Shown: one piece after another, positions 26,548 to 36,010 of the stretch
Layout of the letters: the number at the start of each line of letters is the position of its first letter
Position numbering within the stretch: position 1 is the stretch's first letter
Assembly (NCBI RefSeq): GCF_900117315.1
Contig: NZ_LT630337.1
Coordinates: 974,664 to 1,038,663, forward strand
From: Bacillus massilinigeriensis
Lineage (GTDB): Bacteria; Bacillota; Bacilli; Bacillales; Cytobacillaceae
Reading direction: 5' to 3'
Length of the DNA: 64,000 nt
The notes under the pieces: model-generated
Database searches by the model: none
What the model saw: only the letters and a program-made list of their open reading frames with translations
Told to the model about the DNA's origin: nothing
Made by a program: the position numbers and the translations under genes

Positions 26548-26973
26548 ATGGAAGAAATTAAACAATTGGTCACGAAAGAGGAATTACTAGAAGGTTTTTC
26601 AGTTATGAAGGAATTACGGTCACATCTTGAGGTTGACGAGTATTTTTCATTATTAAAATCAATGATAAAAGAGGGCTATAAAATGTTTGGTCTTTACCAT
26701 TCAGGTAGAATTGTGGCAGTTGCTGGTGTTTGTATCATGACAAACCTTTACCATGGAAGGCATGTTTTTATATATGATTTAGTAACCACCGAGAGAGAAC
26801 GTTCAAAAAACTACGGAGCAAAGCTGCTTCGTTTCATCGAGAAATGGGGAGCAGAACAAGGTGCTAAAGCCATAGCCTTAACCTCAGGCCTACAAAGATT
26901 AGAGGCTCATCGATTCTATGAAAAGAAAATGAACTTCGAACGTACAAGTTTTGCTTTTAAGAAAGGAATATAA
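26548..26973 (+). CDS. GNAT-family N-acetyltransferase
   Basis: A 141-residue acetyltransferase with the GNAT core: HSGRIVAVAGVCI, VFIYDLVTTERERSKNYGAKLLRF (acetyl-CoA-binding turn in a degenerate RSKNYGA form), then ALTSGLQRLEAHRFYEKKMNFE. ATG 26548 is preceded by GGAGGG at 6 bases; the upstream in-frame ATG at 26527 lacks a site. It is divergent from the MocR regulator, which may control it. Substrate unknown. Confidence 0.85.
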   Translation: MEEIKQLVTKEELLEGFSVMKELRSHLEVDEYFSLLKSMIKEGYKMFGLYHSGRIVAVAGVCIMTNLYHGRHVFIYDLVTTERERSKNYGAKLLRFIEKWGAEQGAKAIALTSGLQRLEAHRFYEKKMNFERTSFAFKKGI

Positions 26974-27080
26974 TATATCTCTTTTCCCTCGCCAATATTG
27001 GTTTTATTTGTAAAAAGGTCTATAATAATATTTGAGTTTTTCAGATATTTATGGATTTTAGTTGAGAGGGGAAAACGTTA

Positions 27081-28133
27081 ATGACCTATCCAGATGTGAA
27101 TGAAACAATGCAACTTTTAAAAGAGCTAGTATCCATCCCTAGTCCCTCAGGCAAAACCGCTGAAGTGATTACGTTTGTTGAAAATTATCTTACTAATCTT
27201 GGGGTAGAAACAAAAAGAAACCGAAAGGGCGGATTAATCGCCACCTTACCTGGTATTAATTCAGAAAATCATCGAATGCTGACAGCCCATGTAGATACTT
27301 TAGGTGCCATAGTAAAAGAAATCAAGCCTTCTGGAAGATTAGCCATCGACCAAATCGGTGGTTTTACATACCATTCGATTGAAGGAGAATATTGTCAAAT
27401 ACAAACGATCACTGGGAAAGTATATACAGGTACAATTCTCATGCATCAAACATCTGTACATGTATATAAGGATGCTGGCAAAGCAGAAAGAAACCAGAAA
27501 AATATAGAGGTTAGAATTGATGAAGTCGTTCACAATGCTGATGATGTTCGGAATCTGGGGATAAATGTTGGAGATTTTATTTCCTTTGATCCCCGTGTAG
27601 AAATTACAGAAAGCGGATTTATTAAGTCACGTCATTTGGATGATAAGGCAAGTGTAGCCATTTTACTACAATTAATTAAGCTAATGAAGAGTGAAAATAT
27701 CATTCTCCCATACACCACTCATTTTCTCATCTCCAATAATGAAGAAATAGGTTACGGAGGGAACTCAAATATTACTCCAGAGACCATCGAGTATTTAGCA
27801 GTTGATATGGGTGCAATTGGTGATGGTCAGCAAACAGATGAGTATACCGTCTCCATTTGCGTTAAAGACTCCAGTGGGCCGTATCACTATGAGCTTAGAA
27901 AAAAATTAACCCAGATCGCTGAAGAAAATGGGGTTAAATATAAACTTGATATATACCCTCATTACGGTTCAGATGCATCAGCAGCAATTAGAGCTGGACA
28001 TGATATCGTCCATGGATTAATTGGTCCTGGAATTGACTCATCCCATGCCTATGAACGAACACATCAATCATCCATCGAAAACACAAGTAAATTACTATAC
28101 CATTATCTTCAATCGGAAATGAACCTCAAATAA
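27081..28133 (+). CDS. M42-family glutamyl aminopeptidase-like metalloprotease
   Basis: A 350-residue co-catalytic di-zinc peptidase. Visible ligands: His in LTAHVDTLG, Asp in SRHLDDKAS, the Glu pair in SNNEEIGYGG, Asp in VDMGAIGDG, and a C-terminal His in SSHAYERTH. The order and length fit M42 (TET-type aminopeptidase / endoglucanase M-like) enzymes such as B. subtilis YsdC. These are cytoplasmic multimers that trim peptides. GAGAGGGG precedes the ATG. It appears monocistronic. Confidence 0.92.
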   Translation: MTYPDVNETMQLLKELVSIPSPSGKTAEVITFVENYLTNLGVETKRNRKGGLIATLPGINSENHRMLTAHVDTLGAIVKEIKPSGRLAIDQIGGFTYHSIEGEYCQIQTITGKVYTGTILMHQTSVHVYKDAGKAERNQKNIEVRIDEVVHNADDVRNLGINVGDFISFDPRVEITESGFIKSRHLDDKASVAILLQLIKLMKSENIILPYTTHFLISNNEEIGYGGNSNITPETIEYLAVDMGAIGDGQQTDEYTVSICVKDSSGPYHYELRKKLTQIAEENGVKYKLDIYPHYGSDASAAIRAGHDIVHGLIGPGIDSSHAYERTHQSSIENTSKLLYHYLQSEMNLK

Positions 28134-28146
28134 GTAAGTACTTAAG

Positions 28147-28174
28147 GAGCTCAATAAGTTGGGCTCTTTTTTTC
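28147..28174 (+). terminator. Terminator after the M42 peptidase
   Basis: An 8-bp stem GAGCTCAA / TTGGGCTC with a TAAG loop, followed by seven T. Confidence 0.9.
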
Positions 28175-28266
28175 TAGGTGGAAGGACATTTAGTTTAATA
28201 TGAAAAAATACTCTTTTAGTTTACATAACATAATTATGGTTTAACGAAAATTATTCTGTTTTCCTA

Positions 28267-28893
28267 CTAGTTATTCATCACTCTCTGAATTAATCGCTGA
28301 AAATCCTCCTCCCTATTTGAACTTTCTATAAATCGAGAATCTTCAACAATTTCTTGAAGCAATATTCTTTTTTTATTCTCATCCTTTACCTTTTGTAAAA
28401 TAAAGCTTCGACTCTCTGACAAGAATTCAATATAGCTTTCATAACGATCATCGAACATTTCTTCAAGGGATTTACGAATGTATTTTGTAAGGGTTGGACT
28501 TGCGCCATTGGTAGAAACAGAGATTGTCAGCTTTCCTCTCTTAATCATAGAGGGTATAATGCAATTCGATTCATGAAAATCATCGGCAGCATTAATTAGT
28601 TGCTGAGGAAGGGCGGATTCCAAGACCATTTTGTTTGTCTCTTGATTATTTGTCGCAACAATGATTAAAAATGCCCCTGCTATATCAGTAGGTGAGAATA
28701 CCTTCTCTTTCCAACAAATTGTGTTATCTTGGATTAGTTTCTTTATATCATCAGAAATTTGAGGACTTACAACTGTGATGTTTGCACCTGAAGAAATAAG
28801 TCCGTGAACCTTTCGAGTTGCTACCTTCCCTCCACCAATAACAACTACTTCTTTCCCGCTTAAATCAATGTGAATCGGATAAAAATCTTTCAT
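28267..28893 (-). CDS. sirC: Precorrin-2 dehydrogenase (SirC)
   Basis: A 208-residue protein of the Met8/CysG N-terminal type: YPIHIDLSGKEVVVIGGGKVATRK is the NAD-binding GGGxVA turn, followed by ITVVSPQ and ISVSTNGASPTLTKYIR. It oxidises precorrin-2 to sirohydrochlorin using NAD. The ATG at 28893 is chosen over a TTG two codons upstream for spacing from AAGGA. It overlaps sirB by 29 bases and is the last gene of the nitrite-reductase/siroheme operon. Confidence 0.93.
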   Translation of the reverse strand: MKDFYPIHIDLSGKEVVVIGGGKVATRKVHGLISSGANITVVSPQISDDIKKLIQDNTICWKEKVFSPTDIAGAFLIIVATNNQETNKMVLESALPQQLINAADDFHESNCIIPSMIKRGKLTISVSTNGASPTLTKYIRKSLEEMFDDRYESYIEFLSESRSFILQKVKDENKKRILLQEIVEDSRFIESSNREEDFQRLIQRVMNN

Positions 28894-29656
28894 CTTCAAC
28901 TATTCCTTTCCAATGGAAATGGTCAGCATTTGTCACTTCATCGATTCTTTTTCTCAGCAAGGCAATTAAATCTCTATCAAAGCCTATTGGATTACATAAT
29001 ATCATTTTCTGAATAGGAAATTGAAGGGAGATTTCTTCTATTGAGCGCTTTATTTGTAAAGTAAATCCACCAGAAAAAAGCAAATAAGGTACAATATATA
29101 TCTTTTGATCAGTGGATTTAGATTGAATTTGTAACACATTTCGATAATTGGGGCTTGCTTTTAAATATCCTAAAGCAATTTTATCAAAATATTTCTCCCC
29201 TATTAAAGATGCTAGTTTTTCAAATTCAAACTCGGCACCCTTATCCCTGCTTCCATGTGCTACTAATAATACTTTTTCATCCTGTTGATTTTGAAATCCC
29301 TTTTCCTTCAATCTCTTTTCCACAATATGAACCATTATTTCATCAATACCAATTGGTGATGCATAATAAAAGCTAGTGTCTGGAAATTGAAGTTTAGCTT
29401 TTTCAATTTCTAAAGGGATATCCACATTGGCATGAATACCTGAAAGTAACAGAATGGGAATAATGGAAATTTCGGTAGCCCCCTTGTCAACACAGCTATT
29501 AATCGCAGTTGGAATAGTAGGGTTTGCCTTTTCTAAAAAGGCGTATGCACCAATTGATGGCCTTAGCTCACTAATTGCTTTCGAAACAAAGTCAATAAAA
29601 GAACGATTTCCCTCTTCCGTCCGACTTCCATGACCAATAAAAATCATTGCTTTCAT
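28865..29656 (-). CDS. sirB: Sirohydrochlorin ferrochelatase (SirB)
   Basis: A 263-residue CbiX-type chelatase with two homologous halves: MIFIGHGSRTEEGNRSF at the N-terminus and VLLVAHGSRDKGAEFEFEKL in the second half. The histidines in GHGSR and ILLLSGIHANVDIP are the expected metal ligands. It inserts ferrous iron into sirohydrochlorin to make siroheme for NirB. ATG 29656 follows AAGGGGG; a frame from 29683 would contain that site. Confidence 0.92.
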   Translation of the reverse strand: MKAMIFIGHGSRTEEGNRSFIDFVSKAISELRPSIGAYAFLEKANPTIPTAINSCVDKGATEISIIPILLLSGIHANVDIPLEIEKAKLQFPDTSFYYASPIGIDEIMVHIVEKRLKEKGFQNQQDEKVLLVAHGSRDKGAEFEFEKLASLIGEKYFDKIALGYLKASPNYRNVLQIQSKSTDQKIYIVPYLLFSGGFTLQIKRSIEEISLQFPIQKMILCNPIGFDRDLIALLRKRIDEVTNADHFHWKGIVEDERFLSDSH

Positions 29657-29701
29657 GAAGTGACCCCCTTCAATTCTTATCATAAGTCAATTAACCGTTA
29701 A

Positions 29702-31150
29702 TTAATCCCTTAGGCATTCCACCATTGCTTGGCTTGTTGGACTTTCAGGTTCTCTATCTGGACATAAACCAAGCTGTGTTGCTGCAATCCTAGTCTTTTC
29801 TCCCATACAAACCACTTCAAGCTTTTGTAATGCCTCACTTGAAAGTATTGATTTTTTCAAAACCTCTTCAAAGAACATAAATACAGAGGCACTACTAGGA
29901 AAAATAACTGTATTTAGATCAGCCTCTTCTAACATTCTTTTAAAAATTGGGGTTTGCTTTTCATCTACCATTTTTTTACTAGTCTGCAAAAAGTCAAATT
30001 CTCCAAATTTTTCTTTATAACTTGAATCAAGAGAGTCACTTCCCACAATTAGCAGCGTTCCAATATCCGGAATTTGCGCTTCATGAGCGGCAATAAATCC
30101 TTTTCCTTTTAAGGCATTTATCGATTTAGTTGAGGAACCAAAGAATTTCCCCTGAACTTTTCGAACATCCATTCCATATTCGATAAGGTAATTGAAAAAT
30201 TCATCTACCCCTTCATCTGAAGTAAAAAGGATTCGATCATACGTATCTATAATGGATATTATTCTTTGATCTGGAGGGAGAATTTCCTTTTTCCATTTTG
30301 GAAACTCAATAACGTCAGCCCCTTGATCCATTAACGTTTTTGCTAATGAACTAGATTTTGTACTCGTTCTAGCAAGAAGGATTTGACGTCCAAACAATGG
30401 TTTCTTTTCAAACCACATTAATTTTTCTCTTAATGAAACAATATTTCCTACTAAGGTAATCGCTGGGTTGGTAAAATTCTCCTTCCTTACCTTATTATTA
30501 ATCGTTTCAAGAGTACCTTCTAATGTCTTTTGTCTGCCAAATGTTCCCCATTGGATAAGGATAACTGGAGTTTCTGGGGACTTCCCGCTTTTCATTAGGT
30601 TTTCACAAATATAGGGAAGATTAGAAATCCCCATATAAAAAGCAATTGTTTCAATACTTGTTGCCAAGCCCTTCCAATCTAATCTTGGTCTTCCATCCTC
30701 TGATTGATTGTGAGCTGTAACTAAAGCAAAAGACTCACCAAATTCACGATGGGTAACTGGAATTCCCGCATAAAGGGGTGCAGCAATCCCAGAAGAGATT
30801 CCAGGTACAATTTCAAAGGGGATTTGATGCATGACAAGGGCCTCTGCCTCTTCACCGACTCGTCCAAACACACCAGGGTCCCCGCCTTTTAGACGAACCA
30901 CCCTTTTCCCTTCCTTAGCCTTTAATACGAGGAGGTCATTTATGGCTTCCTGGCGCAATACATGGCGATTTGGCAATTTACCACAATAGATAAATTCACA
31001 GTTTGATTGGGCATAATCTAGTAGTTTTGGGTTAGCTAAACGATCATAAAGAATAACCTCTGCCTTTTGAATGGCCTCTAACCCTTTTACTGTAATAAGA
31101 CCAATGTCTCCTGGACCTGCACCAACTAATAATACTCTCCCTATTTTCAT
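29702..31150 (-). CDS. Uroporphyrinogen-III methyltransferase/synthase fusion (CobA-HemD)
   Basis: A 482-residue fusion. Residues ~1-245 are the SAM-dependent uroporphyrinogen-III C-methyltransferase (VGAGPGDIGLITVKG, VVRLKGGDPGVFGR, FYMGISNLP), making precorrin-2. Residues ~255-482 are a HemD-like uroporphyrinogen-III synthase domain (ILLARTSTKSS, ILFTSDEGVDEFF, VIFPSSASVFMFFEE). B. subtilis NasF is the methyltransferase alone, so the fused synthase domain differs. It lies between nirD and sirB. Confidence 0.92.
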   Translation of the reverse strand: MKIGRVLLVGAGPGDIGLITVKGLEAIQKAEVILYDRLANPKLLDYAQSNCEFIYCGKLPNRHVLRQEAINDLLVLKAKEGKRVVRLKGGDPGVFGRVGEEAEALVMHQIPFEIVPGISSGIAAPLYAGIPVTHREFGESFALVTAHNQSEDGRPRLDWKGLATSIETIAFYMGISNLPYICENLMKSGKSPETPVILIQWGTFGRQKTLEGTLETINNKVRKENFTNPAITLVGNIVSLREKLMWFEKKPLFGRQILLARTSTKSSSLAKTLMDQGADVIEFPKWKKEILPPDQRIISIIDTYDRILFTSDEGVDEFFNYLIEYGMDVRKVQGKFFGSSTKSINALKGKGFIAAHEAQIPDIGTLLIVGSDSLDSSYKEKFGEFDFLQTSKKMVDEKQTPIFKRMLEEADLNTVIFPSSASVFMFFEEVLKKSILSSEALQKLEVVCMGEKTRIAATQLGLCPDREPESPTSQAMVECLRD

Positions 31151-31226
31151 TGTCCCCTTATCCTCCTTGCTGTATCTTGCTTGTATTTATTTAATCAATT
31201 CTTGTATAAACCATTACTTGGTAAAA

Positions 31227-31256
31227 AAGAGGCGGGACTATTAGTCTCTGCCTCCC
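31227..31256 (-). terminator. Internal terminator after nirD
   Basis: GAGGC-GGGACT pairs with AGTCTC-GCCTC around an ATT loop; on the minus strand a CTTTTTT run follows. It lies between nirD and cobA-hemD, so it may reduce transcription of the siroheme genes relative to nirBD. Confidence 0.75.
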
Positions 31257-31262
31257 TATTTT

Positions 31263-31583
31263 TTACAAAAATAAATATATGCTATTCTCAGTCACTTCAA
31301 TAGGATAAATCTTTACCTGACCATAACCTGGTGCTTCCACAGATCCATCGGTTAAGGATATTTTCCAATCTGAAATTGGACAGTAAACGTACTCTCCTGA
31401 AACTAAGCCGTCAGAAAGTGTCCCCCCTTTTGGTGAAGGGCTACGGTTTTCGATTGCTCTCACTGTTCCATTAGTTAAACGAAATAGTACGATATCCTCT
31501 CCATTTACTCGTACCACCTGTCCCATACGTTCGGGTAAAGATGAGAAGGAGGCAACCTCGATTTTTTGCAAAGTCTTTTCCAT
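31263..31583 (-). CDS. nirD: Nitrite reductase [NAD(P)H] small subunit
   Basis: A 106-residue Rieske-fold protein. The two cluster-binding loops have lost their ligands (ENRSPSPKGG and VYCPISDWKISL in place of CxH and CxxH), which is normal for NirD, a structural partner of NirB. The ATG at 31583 is chosen because GGAAGGTG lies 6 bases upstream. It follows nirB by 18 bases. Equivalent to B. subtilis NasE. Confidence 0.93.
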   Translation of the reverse strand: MEKTLQKIEVASFSSLPERMGQVVRVNGEDIVLFRLTNGTVRAIENRSPSPKGGTLSDGLVSGEYVYCPISDWKISLTDGSVEAPGYGQVKIYPIEVTENSIYLFL

Positions 31584-31601
31584 GTGTTTCACCTTCCATG
31601 A

Positions 31602-34034
31602 TTATTTTACTGTAACAGGGATAGACCGAGTTTCATAGTATTTTTCTAATATATCTTTATTTTCTAAGGCTTCCTTCCAAGGCTCTGTATATCTCTCTAA
31701 TGTTTTATTTATTCGATCGTTTAGTTCTTTTCTTGTTTGTTCATCCGCTAATACTTCTTTAATATGATCTAGTCCAACACGTTCAAGCCATTTGGATGTA
31801 CGCTCTAGATAGTTTGCAGTCTCTCGGTAATATTGAAGGTAAGCCCCTGTGATTTCCATTGCTTCTTCCATTGTTTTAACAGTTGCAAGTAAGTCACCCG
31901 CCCGAAGATCCACACCTCCGTTACCGCCAACGTAGATTTCCCATCCACCATCAATGCCAACAAAGCCGATATCTTTTATTCCTGCCTCTGAACAGTTCCG
32001 TGGACATCCGGATACACCCATTTTGACCTTATGTGGTGTGTCAAGACGTTCAAATTTCTTCTCTAGCTCGATTCCTAGATCCATTGAGTCCTGAGTACCA
32101 TAGCGGCAGAATCTTGATCCGACACATGTCTTTACCGTACGTAGGGTTTTACCGTATGCATAACCTGATTTCATTCCAAGATCTCTCCATACATTGGGAA
32201 GATTCTCTTTTGATATCCCCATTAGGGCAATCCTTTGTCCGCCTGTCATTTTCACAAGAGGTACATTGTATTTTTCCGCAACTTCAGCTATTTTTTTCAA
32301 GTCTTCTGCAGTCGTTACACCACCGTACATTCTAGGCACCACCGTATATGTGCCATCCTTTTGTATATTTGCATGCATTTTTTCATTCACAAGACGAGAA
32401 TCCCGATCATCTGTATATTCCTCAGGATAAATCATACCGAGGAAGTAGTTCAATGCTGGACGGCATTTTGAACAACCCTCTTCTTCCTTCCAACCGAGAA
32501 CATTCATGACTTCTTTCATGTTCATTAGCCCTTTTTCTTTAATTTCTGCAACCACTTCATCACGGCTTAATGTCGTACAACTACAAAGTGTTTCTTTCGT
32601 TGCAGTGGATGAATCATATTCGTCACCGAGAGTATGGGCTAGTATTTCGGAAATCATAGGTTTACAACGACCGCAGGAGCGCCCAGCATTCGTACATCCT
32701 CCTACTTCATCAACCGTCGTTAATCCATTGGTTCGAATAGCTTCCACAATGGCTCCCTTTGTGACACCATTACAACCGCAAACAAGCTCATCCTCCGCCA
32801 TTGTTGCCACATCACTACCAGCTTCATCTGTACAAGTATCAGATTGGAGAATGGATCCACTGTTTAGCCCACTAACATCTTCATTTTTCGTCAGCATTCT
32901 AAATAGTCTTGTACTGTCCTTTGTATCACCATATAAAACAATACCAACGATTGTGTTATTACGAATGAGAACCTTTTTATAAACGCCTTCAAATTCGTTA
33001 TGAATTTTTATTGATTTCGTTGTTTTGTCATCGAAGATTTCACCTGCAGAATACAAATCAATTCCAGAAATTTTTAATCCTGTTCCCACCACGGAACCTT
33101 CATAAGGTTTTGGGCTTCGACCACAAATCTTTTCAGCTAATACTTTCCCTTGTTCATAGAGTGGAGCAACCATTCCATATACAATTTCACGGTGCTCTGC
33201 ACATTCACCGACTGCATAAACATTCGCAACACTTGTTTCCATATAATCATTTACGACAATTCCGCGATTAACATATATACCATGATCCTTTGCAAGGGAA
33301 ACGTTCGGTTTAATCCCAACTGCCATAACAACTAGGTCAGCATCCACTTCTGAACCATCTTTGAAGCGAAGGCCCGTCACTCTTTCGTCGCCTAGAATTT
33401 CAACGGTTTGCTTTTCCATTAGGAAATTCATGCCTTGCTCTTCAAGTTCTTTTTTCAGCATACTTGATGCTGTTTCATCGAGCTGTCTTTCCATTAAGTT
33501 TGGCACTAAATGAACGACATCTACTTTCATTCCTAAGTTCAGTAATCCTCTAGCCGCTTCTAGTCCAAGAAGCCCCCCTCCGATTACCACAGCCTTATGA
33601 TATTCCTTTGAGGTTTTGATCATTGTTTCACAATCTTGTATATCACGAAATCCTGTTACTCCCTCTTTATCAGAACCCGGGATTGGTAGGATAAAGGAAC
33701 TAGAACCGGTCGCTACAATTAATTCATCATAGTCAACAACACGTCCAGATTCAGAAGTTACGGTTTTGGTTATTGTATCAATCTCTGTTATGGCTTCTCC
33801 AGTAAATAATTCAATATTATTTTCATTATACCAATTCCAGTCATTCATAATAATGTTTTCAATGGTTGTATCACCCTGTAAAACAGTTGAAAGCTGAATA
33901 CGATTATAATTTGGATGTGGTTCACTTCCAAAAACTTTAATATCAAAAGTATCTTTGCTTATTTTCAAAATTTCTTCAATGGTTCGAATACCAGCCATTC
34001 CATTTCCGATCATGACTAATTTCTTTTTGTTCAT
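31602..34034 (-). CDS. nirB: Nitrite reductase [NAD(P)H] large subunit
   Basis: An 810-residue cytoplasmic enzyme reducing nitrite to ammonium with NAD(P)H. Domain order: an FAD/NAD oxidoreductase (VMIGNGMAGIRTIEEI, VVIGGGLLGLEAARGL, VYAVGECAEH), two BFD-type [2Fe-2S] modules (CGCNGVTKGAI...CGRCKP and CSCTTLSRDEV...CSKCRPA), then the sulfite/nitrite reductase core with CVGSRFCRYG and GVSGCPRNCSEAG, which bind the siroheme and [4Fe-4S] cluster. GGGGAGG precedes the ATG. It is the first gene of the operon, equivalent to NasD, and can serve assimilation or anaerobic nitrite detoxification. Confidence 0.97.
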   Translation of the reverse strand: MNKKKLVMIGNGMAGIRTIEEILKISKDTFDIKVFGSEPHPNYNRIQLSTVLQGDTTIENIIMNDWNWYNENNIELFTGEAITEIDTITKTVTSESGRVVDYDELIVATGSSSFILPIPGSDKEGVTGFRDIQDCETMIKTSKEYHKAVVIGGGLLGLEAARGLLNLGMKVDVVHLVPNLMERQLDETASSMLKKELEEQGMNFLMEKQTVEILGDERVTGLRFKDGSEVDADLVVMAVGIKPNVSLAKDHGIYVNRGIVVNDYMETSVANVYAVGECAEHREIVYGMVAPLYEQGKVLAEKICGRSPKPYEGSVVGTGLKISGIDLYSAGEIFDDKTTKSIKIHNEFEGVYKKVLIRNNTIVGIVLYGDTKDSTRLFRMLTKNEDVSGLNSGSILQSDTCTDEAGSDVATMAEDELVCGCNGVTKGAIVEAIRTNGLTTVDEVGGCTNAGRSCGRCKPMISEILAHTLGDEYDSSTATKETLCSCTTLSRDEVVAEIKEKGLMNMKEVMNVLGWKEEEGCSKCRPALNYFLGMIYPEEYTDDRDSRLVNEKMHANIQKDGTYTVVPRMYGGVTTAEDLKKIAEVAEKYNVPLVKMTGGQRIALMGISKENLPNVWRDLGMKSGYAYGKTLRTVKTCVGSRFCRYGTQDSMDLGIELEKKFERLDTPHKVKMGVSGCPRNCSEAGIKDIGFVGIDGGWEIYVGGNGGVDLRAGDLLATVKTMEEAMEITGAYLQYYRETANYLERTSKWLERVGLDHIKEVLADEQTRKELNDRINKTLERYTEPWKEALENKDILEKYYETRSIPVTVK

Positions 34035-34134
34035 CGAATAATCCTCCCCAATTGCGTGAGTATCAATCCTTGTTTGTTTAACACTTCACAAATGATGTTA
34101 TGTACTCATTTTATTCGTTTTCTCATAAAAAATT

Positions 34135-34150
34135 TGTGAAGTTCATCACA
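34135..34150. promoter_or_regulatory. Fnr-type operator upstream of nirB
   Basis: TGTGAAGTTCATCACA is a perfect TGTGA-N6-TCACA palindrome, the Bacillus Fnr (CRP-family) target. It lies about 100 bases upstream of the nirB ATG, with an AT-rich -10-like stretch about 20 bases downstream on the minus strand. This fits activation by Fnr under low oxygen. It is a pattern match only. Confidence 0.6.
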
Positions 34151-34256
34151 TATCAGAAAGATAAGTGACATTTTCATCATTTATACATATTTTATCCTTT
34201 ATTCATTGTAGTGATAGTATAAAATGAGCAAGACGTGTTCACCTTTCCGATTTTAA

Positions 34257-34291
34257 TAAAAAAAGATGCCTGACACTAGTCAAGCACCTTT
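34257..34291 (-). terminator. Terminator of the MarR-MFS operon
   Basis: The stem GGTGC-TGAC / GTCA-GCATC with a TAGT loop is followed on the minus strand by TTTTTTT. Confidence 0.85.
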
Positions 34292-34329
34292 AATATATAT
34301 TCATTACGTTTTTACCTTGAAAATAAGGT

Positions 34330-35541
34330 TTAAAGAGGAACCGAAATCTTGTTTCTACTCCTAGCTATTGATTCTTTCTTACCATGCAAGAAATGATAAA
34401 GAATCATTGTGATGAGAACTGTAATACCTATTGCTAGATACATCATCCGATAACCCGCTAGTGGAATAAGAAAACCTAAGATATACGGTCCTATTCCATA
34501 TCCAAAATCAATAAAAATGAAAAAGGTTGACGTAGCCAATCCCATTCTATGAGGCGGTGTAACCTTAATTGCGACAGCTTGTGCACTGGATTGAAAATTC
34601 CCAAATCCAAACCCAATGATGATTCCTGAAAGTAATAAAATAAGCCCCTGTGAAGCAGTACTTAAAAGCATCATGCCAATAGCAAAAAGAAAAAGGGCAG
34701 GATACATAATCATATTGGCACCTTTAAGATCAAACAATCGACCTGTAAAAGGTCTCGAAACCAAAATGGCTATTGCATACACTAAAAAGAAAAAGCTTGC
34801 CGTATCCACTAAATGAATCTCCATCGCATAAAAAGTTATAAATGACATAACACTGGAATAGCAAAAGCCCGCCAGTAAAGTTACTATGGCAATGGGCAGA
34901 GCCTTCATTTCAATAAAGTTTGAAAGCTTAAACCCTTTCATTTCATCCGTTTGTTCATTGGAAAGAATAATTGCCGGCACCTTTAGTAGGAAGGCAGTAA
35001 GAAAGCTAAATAGACCCAATCCTAAACAAAAGAAAAAGATGACTTGAAAATTGGCATGCTGGCTTAAATATAAACCAACGAATGGGCCTATGGCTGTTGC
35101 TAAGGTTGCACTCATACTATAGTACCCAATCCCCTCTCCTCTTCGGGTTTCCGGGATAACCTGTGCAACGATTGTTCCTGTAGCAGTACTACTAATCCCC
35201 AAAGCCACTCCATGTATTAAACGATTGATAAGCAGGAGTCCCAAATTATTTGCACCAAAATAGAAAGAAGTGGTAATAATAAATAGAATTAATCCAATAA
35301 ATAAGATTTTCTTTCGACCAACAGTGTCAATAATTTTCCCTGTAAACAGTCTTCCAATTAATGCCCCGATAATAAAAATTCCAGTGACCAGTCCCGCTGA
35401 ACTAGTTGATGCATGAAATTGTTCTACAGCGTAGACTGAGATCGTCACCATTAATAAGTAAAAGATTAGAGTTAAGAAAAAGTTTATGGACGAAACAATA
35501 ATAAAATCCTTTGTCCATAATTTATTGTTAAGTTGATTCAT
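34330..35541 (-). CDS. MFS transporter
   Basis: A 403-residue, 12-helix major facilitator. The loop 2-3 motif is GRLFTGKIIDTVGRKKILF; the repeat in the second half is SRPFTGRLFDLKGANM. The arrangement is typical of drug or metabolite exporters of the AraJ/YfcJ-like group. Its start overlaps the marR stop by 4 bases (ATGA), so it is translationally coupled to that regulator and probably repressed by it. Substrate unknown. Confidence 0.9.
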   Translation of the reverse strand: MNQLNNKLWTKDFIIVSSINFFLTLIFYLLMVTISVYAVEQFHASTSSAGLVTGIFIIGALIGRLFTGKIIDTVGRKKILFIGLILFIITTSFYFGANNLGLLLINRLIHGVALGISSTATGTIVAQVIPETRRGEGIGYYSMSATLATAIGPFVGLYLSQHANFQVIFFFCLGLGLFSFLTAFLLKVPAIILSNEQTDEMKGFKLSNFIEMKALPIAIVTLLAGFCYSSVMSFITFYAMEIHLVDTASFFFLVYAIAILVSRPFTGRLFDLKGANMIMYPALFLFAIGMMLLSTASQGLILLLSGIIIGFGFGNFQSSAQAVAIKVTPPHRMGLATSTFFIFIDFGYGIGPYILGFLIPLAGYRMMYLAIGITVLITMILYHFLHGKKESIARSRNKISVPL

Positions 35542-35969
35542 CCTTTTTTCCCCTTATTTATGTTCTCGCGCACCATTCCCAAAGTACGTGTTACTGCTAA
35601 AATTTCTTCACTTGAAACACCATCTAAATGCTGCCGCTCTAAATTATCGAGATCCAAACGGATTTCATTAAATAATTGGAGCCCCTCCTCTGTCAGTACC
35701 ATCCTTTTTTCCCTTTTATCCTTACCTGGAATATGTTCAACCAGGCCTAGCTCCTCTAAGCGGCTCACCGTACGAGTGATTGTGGGTTTTTCCACTCTTT
35801 GATGTTTTGAGATTTCTACAAGCGTTACCGACCCAGAATGATGGATTATGTCAAGTACGGCCCATTGAGAACGATGTAATTGATATTTCTCTAGAAGGCC
35901 GTTCAACTCATTCAGAAATAAGCGGTAGGTCATCATAAATTCATAAAAAAATTGACGAATCGACTCCAT
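35538..35969 (-). CDS. MarR-family transcriptional regulator
   Basis: A winged-helix regulator of about 143 residues: LEKYQLHRSQWAVLDIIHHSGSVTLVEISKHQ is the recognition region and RTVSRLEELGLVEHIPGKDKREKRMVLTEEG the wing. The ATG at 35969 is used; an in-frame ATG at 35990 is possible, but neither has a strong ribosome site. It heads an operon with the MFS gene. A palindrome overlapping its own -10 region suggests autorepression, relieved by the pump's substrate (inference). Confidence 0.9.
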   Translation of the reverse strand: MESIRQFFYEFMMTYRLFLNELNGLLEKYQLHRSQWAVLDIIHHSGSVTLVEISKHQRVEKPTITRTVSRLEELGLVEHIPGKDKREKRMVLTEEGLQLFNEIRLDLDNLERQHLDGVSSEEILAVTRTLGMVRENINKGKKG

Positions 35970-36010
35970 CTTCTCCACATTCCTTATCATTTATATAGTT
36001 ACCTTAGATA

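Noticed and set aside
32033-33335. Several plus-strand open frames opposite nirB
   Set aside because: They lie wholly inside the nirB coding sequence, lack ribosome sites and show no recognisable family; they are shadow frames.
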